From Mobilisporobacter senegalensis (GTDB taxonomy: Bacteria; Bacillota; Clostridia; Lachnospirales; Lachnospiraceae), in NCBI RefSeq assembly GCF_003752155.1, contig NZ_RJVG01000002.1, positions 434,001 to 498,000 on the forward strand: a stretch of DNA of 64,000 nucleotides, given 5' to 3'. The position numbers and the translations under genes were made by a program. Each line of letters begins with the position of its first letter. Within the stretch, counting starts at the first letter, position 1. The notes under the pieces are model-generated. The model searched no databases. It saw only the letters and a program-made list of their open reading frames with translations, and had not been told where the DNA came from. Shown here piece after piece: positions 25,115 through 34,638 of this stretch.

Positions 25115-26437
25115 TTATACAAGTAGAAAATCTGTATTTTGATTGTCAGGTAATAGTTTAATGATATCGTATTGAGAATTAATAATCAACCATAATTGAC
25201 GGTAATAAACCATGATATTCCACACACCGGTACCATAAATACCATGATCAGAAACTAAACGATTTAAGATATTTATACTTCTGGCATCTATAGACCATAC
25301 AATATGCTGAATTGGTATACCAAAGTTATAATCATAATAGTAAAAATATGGTGTGTATGATATTTCATCAAACTGAATTGTCGTATTAACGTCATTTGCT
25401 AAACTAATAGTTGCATTTAGGGTCAGGGCATTAGAGTTTGATGAACCCTGTATGAAGGGAAGTTCCCAATTAAGGCTGATGATTGGTTTTCCTAATATGA
25501 TTTTCTCAGGTTCAACTGTGGTAAGTACATAATCTATAAAAGCTTTTAAATTTGTGATAGAACTTACTGGTTTTGGTGGACCAAAATTTTTCCCCCAAAT
25601 AAACCGTAAAAAAACCATAGCATTTACGTGTTGGCTGATTCCTGAATAATCTACTTTTTCAAAAGATATTTCGTCATTAATATTATCTATATGGGGATTG
25701 ATAGTTACAAATATCATATATCCCTCACCGTTTAATCGACTTGCAACATTTGCAATAAATTCTTCGTATAAATAATAATTTGTAGTATTAACATAATTGA
25801 AAATAATATTTACCCCTTGATATCCTTTAGTTTTAAGAATATTAAGGGTCTTATCAATATTCTGGTTTTGATATTCTTTACTTAATAATATACTGAATTC
25901 AATTTCAATATTGGGTTCTCCCTGTTCTGTCAAGGTCGTAATCATCATTAGAGGAACTACACCATAATCTTTTGCTGTTTGCACAATCTCTGTGTCATCT
26001 GAACTAGTAATTATTTCTCCTTCTTCTGAAGTCCTATAATTTAAAACAGAAAGATAGGTAAGATTTGGTAATGTTTTACGTAGTGTATTCATGTTTATAA
26101 AAGGAAAAATATAACCCATTGTGGACAGGCTTCCAATGGTATTATAACTGATTATCAGAGTTTCACCTAAATAAAGAAAATTTCTCTCTGAGAGGAATGG
26201 ATTGTTTCTCAATAATTGCATAAATGTAATTTGGTAAGTATTTAAAATACTTTCTATAGAATCCCCTTCTATAACTGTATGTGTCTGTTTTGGATATGAA
26301 ATTACGATGGTTTGCCCCGGCACTAATTCATAAGGGTTTTCCAAAGCGTTATCCTGAATCAACTGATAAGCTGTTACACCGTACATACCAGCTATTGAAA
26401 AAATAGTATCACCGGGTTGTACTACATATATATTCAT
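25115..26437 (-). CDS. LysM protein with GH18 fold, catalytic acids missing (paralogue A)
   Basis: The 440 residues hold two LysM repeats (about 2-47, YVVQPGDTIFSIAGMYG, and 52-97) and a GH18 barrel of the spore-hydrolase (YaaH/SleL) type. The DxxDxDxE segment that should read DGVNIDFE reads QGVNIIFN (207-214), so both the DxE aspartate and the catalytic glutamate (N214) are lost. There is no signal peptide, as in spore-coat LysM hydrolases. It is probably a peptidoglycan- or chitin-binding structural protein, perhaps of the spore; this is inference. Its paralogue lies just upstream in transcription order, with its own terminator between them. Confidence 0.88.
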   Translation of the reverse strand: MNIYVVQPGDTIFSIAGMYGVTAYQLIQDNALENPYELVPGQTIVISYPKQTHTVIEGDSIESILNTYQITFMQLLRNNPFLSERNFLYLGETLIISYNTIGSLSTMGYIFPFINMNTLRKTLPNLTYLSVLNYRTSEEGEIITSSDDTEIVQTAKDYGVVPLMMITTLTEQGEPNIEIEFSILLSKEYQNQNIDKTLNILKTKGYQGVNIIFNYVNTTNYYLYEEFIANVASRLNGEGYMIFVTINPHIDNINDEISFEKVDYSGISQHVNAMVFLRFIWGKNFGPPKPVSSITNLKAFIDYVLTTVEPEKIILGKPIISLNWELPFIQGSSNSNALTLNATISLANDVNTTIQFDEISYTPYFYYYDYNFGIPIQHIVWSIDARSINILNRLVSDHGIYGTGVWNIMVYYRQLWLIINSQYDIIKLLPDNQNTDFLLV

Positions 26438-26464
26438 TATAGCCTCAAATTCATATTTTATTAT

Positions 26465-26473
26465 TATTATATG
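26465..26473 (-). promoter_or_regulatory. CATATAATA motif upstream of paralogue A
   Basis: On the minus strand CATATAATA lies 28-36 bases before the ATG. It could be a sigma-A -10, or resemble a mother-cell sigma (sigma-E/K) -10. The same nonamer lies at the same distance upstream of paralogue B. No shared -35 was found. Confidence 0.35.
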
Positions 26474-26518
26474 ATATAGGAATATAAAAGAGTTCTAATA
26501 TACGGTATCTCATATAAG

Positions 26519-26562
26519 AAAAAGAACGCCATTACAGTATTCTGGCTTGACGTCCTTTTTTG
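26519..26562 (-). terminator. Terminator after paralogue B
   Basis: On the minus strand AAAAGGACG pairs with CGTTCTTTT through one G-T wobble, with GCC/GGC inside, and a T-rich tail follows. On the + strand the same position is an A-C mismatch, so it is oriented for the minus-strand gene. Confidence 0.6.
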
Positions 26563-26630
26563 TTTTTTCATTTTAAACTGTTAATTTAATCTATTATTTT
26601 ATAAAGACAAAGAAATTCTTTCCTTTAATT

Positions 26631-27923
26631 TTATTCTATAATCTTAATAATATCATATTGGGAATTAATGATTAACCACAACTGGGGATAATATATCATT
26701 ATATTCCAAATTCCCACTCCATTTAGATCATAATTCAAAACTAATCCTTCAAGTGCATGTATGCTTCTGGAATCTATGGACCATACAATATGCTCTACCG
26801 GCAGGCCAAAGTTAAAATCGTAGTAATAGAAATAAGGTGTCTGAGAGGGCTCATCAAATTGAATTACGGCATTAACCTCTTGAGCCAAATTAATAGTAGC
26901 ATTTAAAGTTAGAGATATAGCCCGGGACCGGCCCGCAATAAAGGGGAGGGCCCAATCAAAACTAATAATTGGTTTGCCTATTAGTAGTTTTTCTGGGGGG
27001 ACCAGAGTGATGACATACTCCGTCAAGGTCTTTAAATTAGTATAGGAACAAACTGGAGAAGGAGGTGAAACATTTTTTCCCCATATAAATTCCAGGAACA
27101 TCATACCATTAACATATTGACTAATAGCCGAGTAATCAATTTTTTCAAATAATTCTTCGCTATTCTCTTTTTTAAAATTAGGATTGATGGTTATAAAAAC
27201 TAAGTATCCTTCACTGGTTAAACGATTTGAAATTTTTGAAATATAGTTTACATAGAGGTTCTGATTCGTTACATTTAAATAATTAAAAGCAATATTTACG
27301 CCATAATATCCTTTGGATTTTAGGATATTAAGAATATTGTCTGCATTTTTATTTTGATATTCATCATTTAATAATAAAGTATATGCAACGTCTACATTAG
27401 GTTCTCCCTGGGTTGTTAAGGTTGTAAGCATCATTAGTGGAACCGTTTGGTATTCTTTAGCCAATTCTATTATCTCGAGGTCATCGGAATAAGTTATTAT
27501 ATTGCCTTCTTGTGTTGTTTGATAATTAAAGATTGAAAGATAAGTTAGATTTGGTAATGTTCTGCGAAGAGTGCCCGTGGAAATAAAAGGATATGCGAAA
27601 CCATTCGTGGTCATTTGCCTAATGGTATGATAACTAATTACCAATGTTTCTCCTGGAATAAGATAATCTCTTCCTGAAAGTGATGGATTATTTCGAAATA
27701 ATTGCAAAATCGTAATATCGTAAGCATTTGCGATGCTGGTTACAGAATCACCTTCTTTCACTATATATGTCTGCTTGGGATATGCAATTACTATGGTTTG
27801 CCCGGGCACTAAGCGATATGGAGTTTCCAGCTCATTATCCTGGATTAATTTTGCAGCTGAAACTCCATACATATTAGCGATTGAATCAATTGTGTCGCCT
27901 GGTTGTACTACATATATGTCCAT
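26631..27923 (-). CDS. LysM protein with GH18 fold, catalytic acids missing (paralogue B)
   Basis: The 430 residues start MDIYVVQPGDTID, chosen because it matches paralogue A and has CGAGGA just upstream; an ATG 60 bases earlier would add an unconserved tail. Two LysM repeats (2-47 and 52-97) precede a GH18-type barrel. As in paralogue A, the catalytic segment is YGVNIAFN (207-214), with A for Asp and N214 for Glu. The two proteins align without gaps through residue 220. No signal peptide. Expected role: binding rather than cleaving cell-wall or spore glycan; unproven. Confidence 0.88.
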   Translation of the reverse strand: MDIYVVQPGDTIDSIANMYGVSAAKLIQDNELETPYRLVPGQTIVIAYPKQTYIVKEGDSVTSIANAYDITILQLFRNNPSLSGRDYLIPGETLVISYHTIRQMTTNGFAYPFISTGTLRRTLPNLTYLSIFNYQTTQEGNIITYSDDLEIIELAKEYQTVPLMMLTTLTTQGEPNVDVAYTLLLNDEYQNKNADNILNILKSKGYYGVNIAFNYLNVTNQNLYVNYISKISNRLTSEGYLVFITINPNFKKENSEELFEKIDYSAISQYVNGMMFLEFIWGKNVSPPSPVCSYTNLKTLTEYVITLVPPEKLLIGKPIISFDWALPFIAGRSRAISLTLNATINLAQEVNAVIQFDEPSQTPYFYYYDFNFGLPVEHIVWSIDSRSIHALEGLVLNYDLNGVGIWNIMIYYPQLWLIINSQYDIIKIIE

Positions 27924-27949
27924 CGTAATCCTCGAATTAATTATTATTA

Positions 27950-27958
27950 TATTATATG
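27950..27958 (-). promoter_or_regulatory. CATATAATA motif upstream of paralogue B
   Basis: Minus-strand CATATAATA, 27-35 bases before the ATG, identical to the motif before paralogue A. Candidate -10 element; the sigma factor cannot be assigned. Confidence 0.35.
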
Positions 27959-28048
27959 TTTCAGAGAAGAATAATTTCTTCAATATATAACATACTTCTG
28001 CATTATAGGTAAAGACAGGAGAAATATGGATGTAATGGAAATTATTCC

Positions 28049-28077
28049 TTGATAATTTCGACTAAATTCTGTATAAT
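28049..28077 (+). promoter_or_regulatory. Sigma-A promoter of comM
   Basis: -35 TTGATA (28049-28054), 17-base spacer, -10 TATAAT (28072-28077), 46 bases before the ATG. It is divergent from the LysM pair. Confidence 0.75.
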
Positions 28078-28123
28078 TACATAGGGTAATGCTGCTTTCA
28101 AATGAGAATAGAAAGGAGCAAAT

Positions 28124-29659
28124 ATGTTTAATAAGACATTTAGCGCCGCTGTCCATGGAATAAATGGTTTTCTTGTTCAGGTTGAAGCGGATATCAGCGA
28201 TGGCCTGCCTGAGTTCTTAATGGTAGGATACCTCGCATCAGAAGTAAAGGAAGCAAAGGAAAGGGTTCGAATCTCATTAAAGAACTCCGGATTTAAACTT
28301 CCTGTAAAAAGAATTACAATTAATCTATCACCAGCAGATGTCAAAAAAGAAGGTACAGCCTTCGATCTTCCTATTGCAGTCGCAATTCTGGTAACTCTTG
28401 GTTTCATTCCCGAAGAAAATATTAGAGATACACTCATTATAGGTGAATTAAGCTTAAATGGAGAAATTAATAAAGTAAATGGTGTCCTCCCTATTGTAAA
28501 AATGGCATTAGGTCAGGGCTTTTCCCGCTGTATTGTCCCGTTGGATAATGCGAAAGAAGGTGCAGTTATATCAGACATTGATGTAATTGGTGTAAAAAGT
28601 TTAGAAGAAGTAGTCAGGTATCTAAATAACGAAAGTATAATAGAACCAGAATATGTAGATGTAGAAAAGCTGTTTCAACATTATGACGAAGAAACGGATA
28701 TTGATTTTTCGGATATACATGGACAGGTTGCAGCAAAAAGAGCAGTTGAAATTGCAGTATCAGGTATGCATAATATTCTATTTATTGGAACTCCTGGGGC
28801 AGGAAAAACCATGCTCGCTAAGAGAATACCAACAATTATGCCAGAACTGACTCTGGAAGAAAGTATGGAAATATCAAAAGTTTACAGTGTATTTGGTTTG
28901 CTAAATAATGATCAATCTTTAATTCTTAAAAGGCCATTTCGTTCTCCGCATCATACCATATCGCTTACTGCTCTTACGGGCGGAGGGAGAAAAGCAAGAC
29001 CGGGGGAGATCTCTCTGGCTAATGGTGGAGTTCTTTTTCTGGATGAATTGCCAGAATTTAATAAGAATACTTTAGAGATTTTAAGACAGCCATTAGAAGA
29101 TAAAGATGTAACAATTACAAGGCTAAATGGTAGTTTTAGGTATCCTGCAAATTTTATGCTGGTAGCGGCCATGAATCCATGTAATTGCGGATATTATCCT
29201 GATAGAAACAGATGCAGCTGCTCTGTCAATCAGGTACAGAGGTATCTGGGAAAGATCAGCCAGCCACTATTAGACCGAATTGACATATGTATAGAAACAT
29301 TACAGATAAATTATAAGGAATTAGAACAAAATATTATAAATGAATCTTCCAGAGAAATAAGAAAACGTGTGATGAAAGCGCGAATGATCCAGTTAGAAAG
29401 GTATCAGGAGGAAGAAATTCATTTTAATTCAGAATTAACACCAAAAATGATTCAAAAATATTGTAATCTTGGAGCATCAGAGAAAAGGCTCCTTGAGAAA
29501 GCATTTCATCATTTAAATTTAAGTGCAAGAGCGTACCACAGAATCCTTAAAGTGGCCAGAACGATTGCTGATTTAGAAGATTCTCTGGATATTAAAGCAT
29601 CACATCTAAACGAAGCCATCTGCTATCGAAGTATTGATAAAAAATACTGGTCTATGTAA
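28124..29659 (+). CDS. comM: YifB/ComM-family Mg-chelatase-like AAA+ ATPase
   Basis: The 511 residues have an N-terminal Lon-protease-like fold (about 1-170), an AAA+ core with Walker A GTPGAGKT (about 224-231), the FRSPHHT motif, Walker B region GVLFLDELPEF, and a C-terminal Mg-chelatase domain with the CNCGYYPDRNRCSCS cysteine cluster. ComM of competent bacteria is a branch-migration helicase acting in transformation. dprA follows after 35 bases, which fits a DNA-uptake or recombination role. Competence itself is not shown. Confidence 0.95.
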   Translation: MFNKTFSAAVHGINGFLVQVEADISDGLPEFLMVGYLASEVKEAKERVRISLKNSGFKLPVKRITINLSPADVKKEGTAFDLPIAVAILVTLGFIPEENIRDTLIIGELSLNGEINKVNGVLPIVKMALGQGFSRCIVPLDNAKEGAVISDIDVIGVKSLEEVVRYLNNESIIEPEYVDVEKLFQHYDEETDIDFSDIHGQVAAKRAVEIAVSGMHNILFIGTPGAGKTMLAKRIPTIMPELTLEESMEISKVYSVFGLLNNDQSLILKRPFRSPHHTISLTALTGGGRKARPGEISLANGGVLFLDELPEFNKNTLEILRQPLEDKDVTITRLNGSFRYPANFMLVAAMNPCNCGYYPDRNRCSCSVNQVQRYLGKISQPLLDRIDICIETLQINYKELEQNIINESSREIRKRVMKARMIQLERYQEEEIHFNSELTPKMIQKYCNLGASEKRLLEKAFHHLNLSARAYHRILKVARTIADLEDSLDIKASHLNEAICYRSIDKKYWSM

Positions 29660-29694
29660 ATAAGAATAAAAATTAGAGAGCAAAGGATGATGAA

Positions 29695-30843
29695 ATGTTA
29701 AATGATGAATATATTCATTGGTTGAATTGCCTTCCTGATATAGGAATCAAAAAAGCAAATGAGTTATTAGACTATTATAAAGATGCAAGGAATATATATT
29801 ATGCAAAGGAGGAAGAATTAATATTAATTCCCAGTTTAACAAAACAAAATATTGAATCAATATTAAGTGATAAAAATAAAGAGTCTGCCAAAATATCTTA
29901 TGATAAATTATATAAAAAAGGAATATACTTTGTAACAAAAGACAATACAGCATATCCGGAAAAGTTAAAACATATTTTTGAACCGCCTATGGGATTATAT
30001 GTCAAAGGAAGATTTCCAAAAACAGACATAAAAACGATGGCTATCATTGGAGCCAGAAATTACTCTGTTTATGGTAAAGAAATGGCAAAGTTTTTCGCAA
30101 AGGAATTAGGTGAGAAAGGTATACAGGTTATAAGCGGCCTGGCAAGAGGAATTGACAGCTTTGCTCATCAAGGAGCAATAGAAACAATTGGCGGTACTTT
30201 TGGAGTATTAGGATGTGGCATTGATATATGTTATCCCAGAGAGAATATTGAATTATATACCAGGATGGAGCAATGTGGAGGAATCATTTCTGAATATGGA
30301 CTTGGAATTCCGCCGCTTCCCGGCTTATTTCCAATGAGAAACCGGATTATCAGCGGGCTTTCTGATGGAATATTGGTCATAGAGGCAAAGCTTAGAAGTG
30401 GTACATTTATCACTGTTGATTATGGATTAGAACAGGGAAAAGATATTTATGCGATACCAGGCAGAATAACGGATATATCAAGCAGTGGATGCAATAATCT
30501 AATTAAAATGGGAGCCAAATTGGTGACTTGTGTCGATGACATTATTGAAGAATTTATTGCAAATTGTGAAAATTTGTGTTTAGATAAATATTGTGATTTA
30601 TCAAGTGATTTAAAAGAAGAACTTAATTTAAACAATTTTTTAGGGAATAAAAAAATTTACAAAAAACTTGAAACAAAAGAAAAAATAGTTTATGATATGT
30701 TAAGTCTGAATCCAAAACATTTGGAAGAAATTATTTTAAATACCGATTTAGATATGAAAGAATTGATAGACATTTTAGTTAATTTGCAGCTAAAAGACTG
30801 TATAAAGCAGATTGGCAATCATTATTATGTATTGTCAACATAG
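29695..30843 (+). CDS. dprA: DNA-processing protein DprA/Smf
   Basis: Loads RecA on incoming single-stranded DNA. The 382 residues show an N-terminal helix-hairpin-helix/SAM-like region, the Rossmann-type DprA core (GARNYSVYGKEMAK, ISGLARGIDSFAHQGA, GCGIDICYPREN, MRNRIISGLSDGILVIEA) and a C-terminal winged-helix-like segment. The ATG follows AAAGGATG. The order comM-dprA-topA is common in Clostridia. Confidence 0.97.
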   Translation: MLNDEYIHWLNCLPDIGIKKANELLDYYKDARNIYYAKEEELILIPSLTKQNIESILSDKNKESAKISYDKLYKKGIYFVTKDNTAYPEKLKHIFEPPMGLYVKGRFPKTDIKTMAIIGARNYSVYGKEMAKFFAKELGEKGIQVISGLARGIDSFAHQGAIETIGGTFGVLGCGIDICYPRENIELYTRMEQCGGIISEYGLGIPPLPGLFPMRNRIISGLSDGILVIEAKLRSGTFITVDYGLEQGKDIYAIPGRITDISSSGCNNLIKMGAKLVTCVDDIIEEFIANCENLCLDKYCDLSSDLKEELNLNNFLGNKKIYKKLETKEKIVYDMLSLNPKHLEEIILNTDLDMKELIDILVNLQLKDCIKQIGNHYYVLST

Positions 30844-30904
30844 GTAAAAAGGTAGTGCAAAACCGGGAGATTCTGCAATTACCTATAATATAAGGAGTGT
30901 TATT

Positions 30905-32977
30905 ATGCCAAAATATCTTGTAATAGTGGAGTCACCAGCAAAGGCAAAAACAATTAAAAAATTTCTGGGTTCCAATTATGAAGTTCTAGCTTCAAACGGA
31001 CATGTTAGAGATTTACCCAAAAGTCAACTGGGAATCGATGTGGAACATGATTATGAACCCAAATATATAACAATCAGAGGGAAAGGGGAATTATTAGCCA
31101 ATCTTCGTAAGGAAGTGAAAAAATCAGATATCGTTTATCTTGCGACTGACCCTGACCGCGAAGGAGAAGCAATTTCCTGGCATCTTACAAAAGCATTAAA
31201 AATAGATGAATCTCATATTCACCGGATTACTTTTAATGAGATAACCAAAAATGCAGTAAAAGCATCTATTAAGCAGGCAAGAGATATTGATATGGATTTA
31301 GTAAATGCACAGCAGGCAAGAAGAATCCTTGACAGAATGGTGGGATATAGTATAAGCCCCCTTTTATGGGCAAAAGTAAAACGAGGATTGAGTGCCGGCA
31401 GAGTCCAGTCTGTTGCCCTTAGACTCATTTGTGACAGGGAAGATGAAATTAATGCATTTGTTCCGGAAGAATATTGGAATCTGGAAGCCTCCTTTCATGT
31501 AAAAGGAGATAAAAAACCTCTAATTGCCAAATTTTATGGAGACAGTAATGGTAAAATTGCTATCCATAATGAAGAAGAACTGAAATCTATTTTGAAGCAA
31601 TTGGAAAATGCAGATTATAAGATTACAGATATAAAGAAAGGTGAAAGGATAAAAAAAGCACCAAATCCTTTTACTACAAGTAAACTGCAACAAGAAGCCG
31701 CAAAGACGTTAAATTTTTCAACTCAAAAGACAATGAGAATTGCACAGCAGTTATATGAAGGTGTTAATGTTAAAGGAAAAGGCAGCATAGGTCTGATCAC
31801 ATATTTACGTACGGATTCTATCCGTGTATCTGACGAAGCGGATGCCAATGCAAAAGAATATATTAAGACTACCTATGGTGATTCTTTTGTTGAAAAAGAG
31901 GCCAATGGAAAGAATAGTGGAAAGAAAATTCAAGATGCCCATGAAGCAATCAGACCAACTTATATTGAGCTGACACCCACTATTGTAAAAGATTCTTTGA
32001 GCAGAGATCAATTTCGCCTTTATCAACTGATATGGAAACGATTTATTGCCAGCAGAATGCAACCGGCTAAATATGAAACAACTTCTATAAAAATAGATGG
32101 TGGGGGTTACCGTTTTACTACGGCAGCATCAAAGGTAGCTTTTTTAGGGTTTATGACTGTTTATTCCACAGAAGAAGATAAAGAAGTAGAGAATGTCTTA
32201 TCCGGCAACATAAGTGAAGATTCAGAACTTTCTCTAAAGGAATTAGAACATTCACAACATTTTACACAACCACCAGCCCATTTTACAGAGGCTTCCTTAG
32301 TAAAAACATTGGAAGAATTAGGAATCGGACGGCCAAGTACGTATGCACCAACCATAACGACAATTATTGCAAGAAGATATGTGGCAAAAGAGAATAAAAA
32401 TCTCTATGTGACTGAACTTGGAGAGATAGTGAATCGCATTATGAAATTGGCATTTCCAAGTATTGTTGATGTGAATTTTACTGCCAATTTTGAATCTTTA
32501 TTAGATAAGGTGGAAGATGGTTCTATCAATTGGAAGACTGTAGTAAGCAATTTCTACCCTGATCTTGATGAAGCTGTAAAAAATGCTGAAAAAGAATTGG
32601 AAGAGATTAAGATTGAAGATGAAGTAACCGATATCCTTTGTGATGACTGTGGAAGAAATATGGTTATTAAATATGGCCCTCACGGTAAATTCTTAGCTTG
32701 TCCAGGATTCCCGGAATGTAGAAATACAAAACCTTATTTAGAAAAAATAGATGTAGATTGCCCAAAATGCGGGAAAGGTATCGTAATACGTAAAACCAAG
32801 AAAGGTAGAAGGTATTATGGATGTGAAGGAAATCCGGAATGTGATTTTATGACCTGGCAAAAACCATCCAAAGAAAAGTGTCCGAAATGTGGGAATATTT
32901 TGTTAGAAAAAGGGTCAAAGTTAGTTTGTATTGATGAAACATGTGGATTTGTTAAAACTAGCAAAGAAACCCATTAG
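30905..32977 (+). CDS. topA: DNA topoisomerase I
   Basis: Type IA topoisomerase that relaxes negative supercoils. The 690 residues begin with the TOPRIM domain (KYLVIVESPAKAKTIKKFLG, DPDREGEAISWH), have the active-site tyrosine Y300 in GLITYLRTDSIRVS, and end with three C4 zinc ribbons (from about 577: CDDCGRN, CPKCGKG, CPKCGNI). Length is normal. AAGGAGTG precedes the ATG. It sits between dprA and codY, as in B. subtilis apart from the missing trmFO, codV and clpQY. Confidence 0.98.
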   Translation: MPKYLVIVESPAKAKTIKKFLGSNYEVLASNGHVRDLPKSQLGIDVEHDYEPKYITIRGKGELLANLRKEVKKSDIVYLATDPDREGEAISWHLTKALKIDESHIHRITFNEITKNAVKASIKQARDIDMDLVNAQQARRILDRMVGYSISPLLWAKVKRGLSAGRVQSVALRLICDREDEINAFVPEEYWNLEASFHVKGDKKPLIAKFYGDSNGKIAIHNEEELKSILKQLENADYKITDIKKGERIKKAPNPFTTSKLQQEAAKTLNFSTQKTMRIAQQLYEGVNVKGKGSIGLITYLRTDSIRVSDEADANAKEYIKTTYGDSFVEKEANGKNSGKKIQDAHEAIRPTYIELTPTIVKDSLSRDQFRLYQLIWKRFIASRMQPAKYETTSIKIDGGGYRFTTAASKVAFLGFMTVYSTEEDKEVENVLSGNISEDSELSLKELEHSQHFTQPPAHFTEASLVKTLEELGIGRPSTYAPTITTIIARRYVAKENKNLYVTELGEIVNRIMKLAFPSIVDVNFTANFESLLDKVEDGSINWKTVVSNFYPDLDEAVKNAEKELEEIKIEDEVTDILCDDCGRNMVIKYGPHGKFLACPGFPECRNTKPYLEKIDVDCPKCGKGIVIRKTKKGRRYYGCEGNPECDFMTWQKPSKEKCPKCGNILLEKGSKLVCIDETCGFVKTSKETH

Positions 32978-33074
32978 ATTGTTTACACAATTATTTTTTC
33001 TGTTGGAATAGTTGATAAACATAAAAAAATATGTAATATTTACTAAAGTATGTGTCAAAAGTCATAAATAAGTA

Positions 33075-33103
33075 TTGTTTTTAGCTAAAAGGTGTGTTAA
33101 AAT
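33075..33103 (+). promoter_or_regulatory. Sigma-A promoter of codY
   Basis: -35 TTGTTT (33075-33080), 17-base spacer, -10 TAAAAT (33098-33103), 50 bases before the codY ATG. Confidence 0.6.
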
Positions 33104-33153
33104 TTAGAAAGTAGTACAATTGGATGGGTATATAGATAACTGGGAGGATTATA

Positions 33154-33927
33154 ATGAGTGTACAGTTGTTAGACAAAACCAGAAAAATTAATAAGCTTTT
33201 GCACAATAATAACTCGCATATGGTAGTATTTAATGATATATGTGATGTGTTAAGTGAAATCTTAGATTCCAATATACTTGTGATCAGTAAAAAGGGCAAG
33301 GTATTAGGGATCAAGAACAGAGGCGACGTTGATGAAATCAAAGAATTAATTAAAGATAATGTTGGAGGGTATATTGACAGCATGCTTAATGAAAGACTGC
33401 TAAATATACTTTCCACAAAAGAAAATGTAAATTTGGTTACATTAGGTTTTGAATTCCCGAATGTTGAAAAGTATGAAGCGATTATCACTCCAATAGACAT
33501 TGCGGGTGAAAGATTAGGAACTCTCTTCTTGTACAAGAGTGACGAAAAATACACAATCGATGATATTATTCTCAGTGAATATGGTACCACCGTTGTAGGG
33601 CTTGAAATGATGCGTTCAGTAAATGAAGAAAGTGCAGAAGAAAGTAGAAAAGTTCAAATTGTAAAATCGGCAATCAGTACTTTATCATTTTCAGAGTTAG
33701 AAGCGATATCACATATCTTTGAAGAATTGAATGGCAATGAAGGCATTTTAGTTGCCAGTAAAATAGCAGATAGAGTTGGAATTACAAGATCGGTAATCGT
33801 GAATGCACTCCGTAAATTTGAAAGTGCAGGAGTAATTGAATCTCGTTCTTCAGGAATGAAAGGAACGTATATTAAAGTGCTCAATGATGTAGTTTTTGAT
33901 GAACTAAAAAAGATGAATCATAAATAA
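33154..33927 (+). CDS. codY: GTP-sensing transcriptional regulator CodY
   Basis: Global nutritional repressor that responds to GTP and branched-chain amino acids. The 257 residues comprise the N-terminal GAF domain (QLLDKTRKINKLL at the start), the linker helix and a C-terminal winged helix (ASKIADRVGITRSVIVNALRKF, then the SSGMKGTYIKVLN wing). GGGAGG precedes the ATG. Its place just before the flagellar operon is shared with B. subtilis, where CodY represses that operon. No good match to the CodY box AATTTTCWGAAAATT was seen nearby. Confidence 0.98.
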   Translation: MSVQLLDKTRKINKLLHNNNSHMVVFNDICDVLSEILDSNILVISKKGKVLGIKNRGDVDEIKELIKDNVGGYIDSMLNERLLNILSTKENVNLVTLGFEFPNVEKYEAIITPIDIAGERLGTLFLYKSDEKYTIDDIILSEYGTTVVGLEMMRSVNEESAEESRKVQIVKSAISTLSFSELEAISHIFEELNGNEGILVASKIADRVGITRSVIVNALRKFESAGVIESRSSGMKGTYIKVLNDVVFDELKKMNHK

Positions 33928-34029
33928 TTACATATATTTAAACAATTGTACAAAAGAATATATGGTATAAGGTGCTAAAGTGAAAACAATACGAGAGATG
34001 AAAAACAATTATAATATGGGTGTTCAAGA

Positions 34030-34061
34030 AAGGGATATGGCCTAAGGTCATATCCCTTTTT
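34030..34061 (+). terminator. Terminator after codY
   Basis: AAGGGATATGGCC (34030-34042) pairs with GGTCATATCCCTT (34046-34058), one wobble, loop TAA, then further T. It isolates codY from the flagellar operon. Confidence 0.9.
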
Positions 34062-34159
34062 GGATAGGTATTTTGTCCTATTATGACGAAAAAAATCGTT
34101 GAAAATTCTGCATTTAATATATACATTACGTTAAATAAGTGTAAATTTAAGAATTTTTA

Positions 34160-34187
34160 TTGTTTTTTTGTCAAAATAAGTTATAAT
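34160..34187 (+). promoter_or_regulatory. Promoter of the fla/che operon
   Basis: -35 TTGTTT (34160-34165), 16-base spacer, -10 TATAAT (34182-34187), 27 bases before the flgB start. It looks like a sigma-A promoter. No sigma-28 consensus was found. Confidence 0.65.
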
Positions 34188-34214
34188 TGTTGTTAGAGGA
34201 AAGGAAGTGTTCAA

Positions 34215-34604
34215 ATGATAGGATCTGATGCATATAATTACATCAATGTTTTAGATAAGGCTGCGGATGCCAGCTGGGCTAGAACCACTGTTTTAACAAA
34301 CAATATCGCGAATGTTGACACGCCAAATTATAAGAGAAAAGATGTTCAATTTGAATCATATCTTATGGCGGCACTTGCAGGTGGTGAATCACTGGATGAG
34401 AGAGTAGGGGAAGTGGATCTGACAACACTGAATGCAACAACCTATACGGATCATGCCAATACAAGCTACCGAATGGATGGAAATAATGTAGATATTGATA
34501 CGGAAGAAGCGGAATTCGCTAAAAATCAATTAAGGTATTATACAATTAGTGATAGTATTACACAGGAATTTAGCAGGATTAAAACTGTGTTGAATATAAC
34601 CTGA
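34215..34604 (+). CDS. flgB: Flagellar basal-body rod protein FlgB
   Basis: Proximal rod subunit. The 129 residues include the rod/hook N-terminal motif NNIANVDTPNYKRKDV (about 29-44) and the C-terminal amphipathic helix region. AGGAAAGGAAG precedes the ATG. First gene of the operon; the promoter lies 28 bases upstream. Confidence 0.97.
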   Translation: MIGSDAYNYINVLDKAADASWARTTVLTNNIANVDTPNYKRKDVQFESYLMAALAGGESLDERVGEVDLTTLNATTYTDHANTSYRMDGNNVDIDTEEAEFAKNQLRYYTISDSITQEFSRIKTVLNIT

Positions 34605-34638
34605 TGATAGTCAGCAGATAAATTGAGGAGGGTATAAC

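Noticed and set aside
34141-34160. CodY-box-like sequence near the flgB promoter
   Set aside because: AATTTAAGAATTTTT differs from AATTTTCWGAAAATT at too many positions to support a site, although CodY control is plausible by analogy with B. subtilis.
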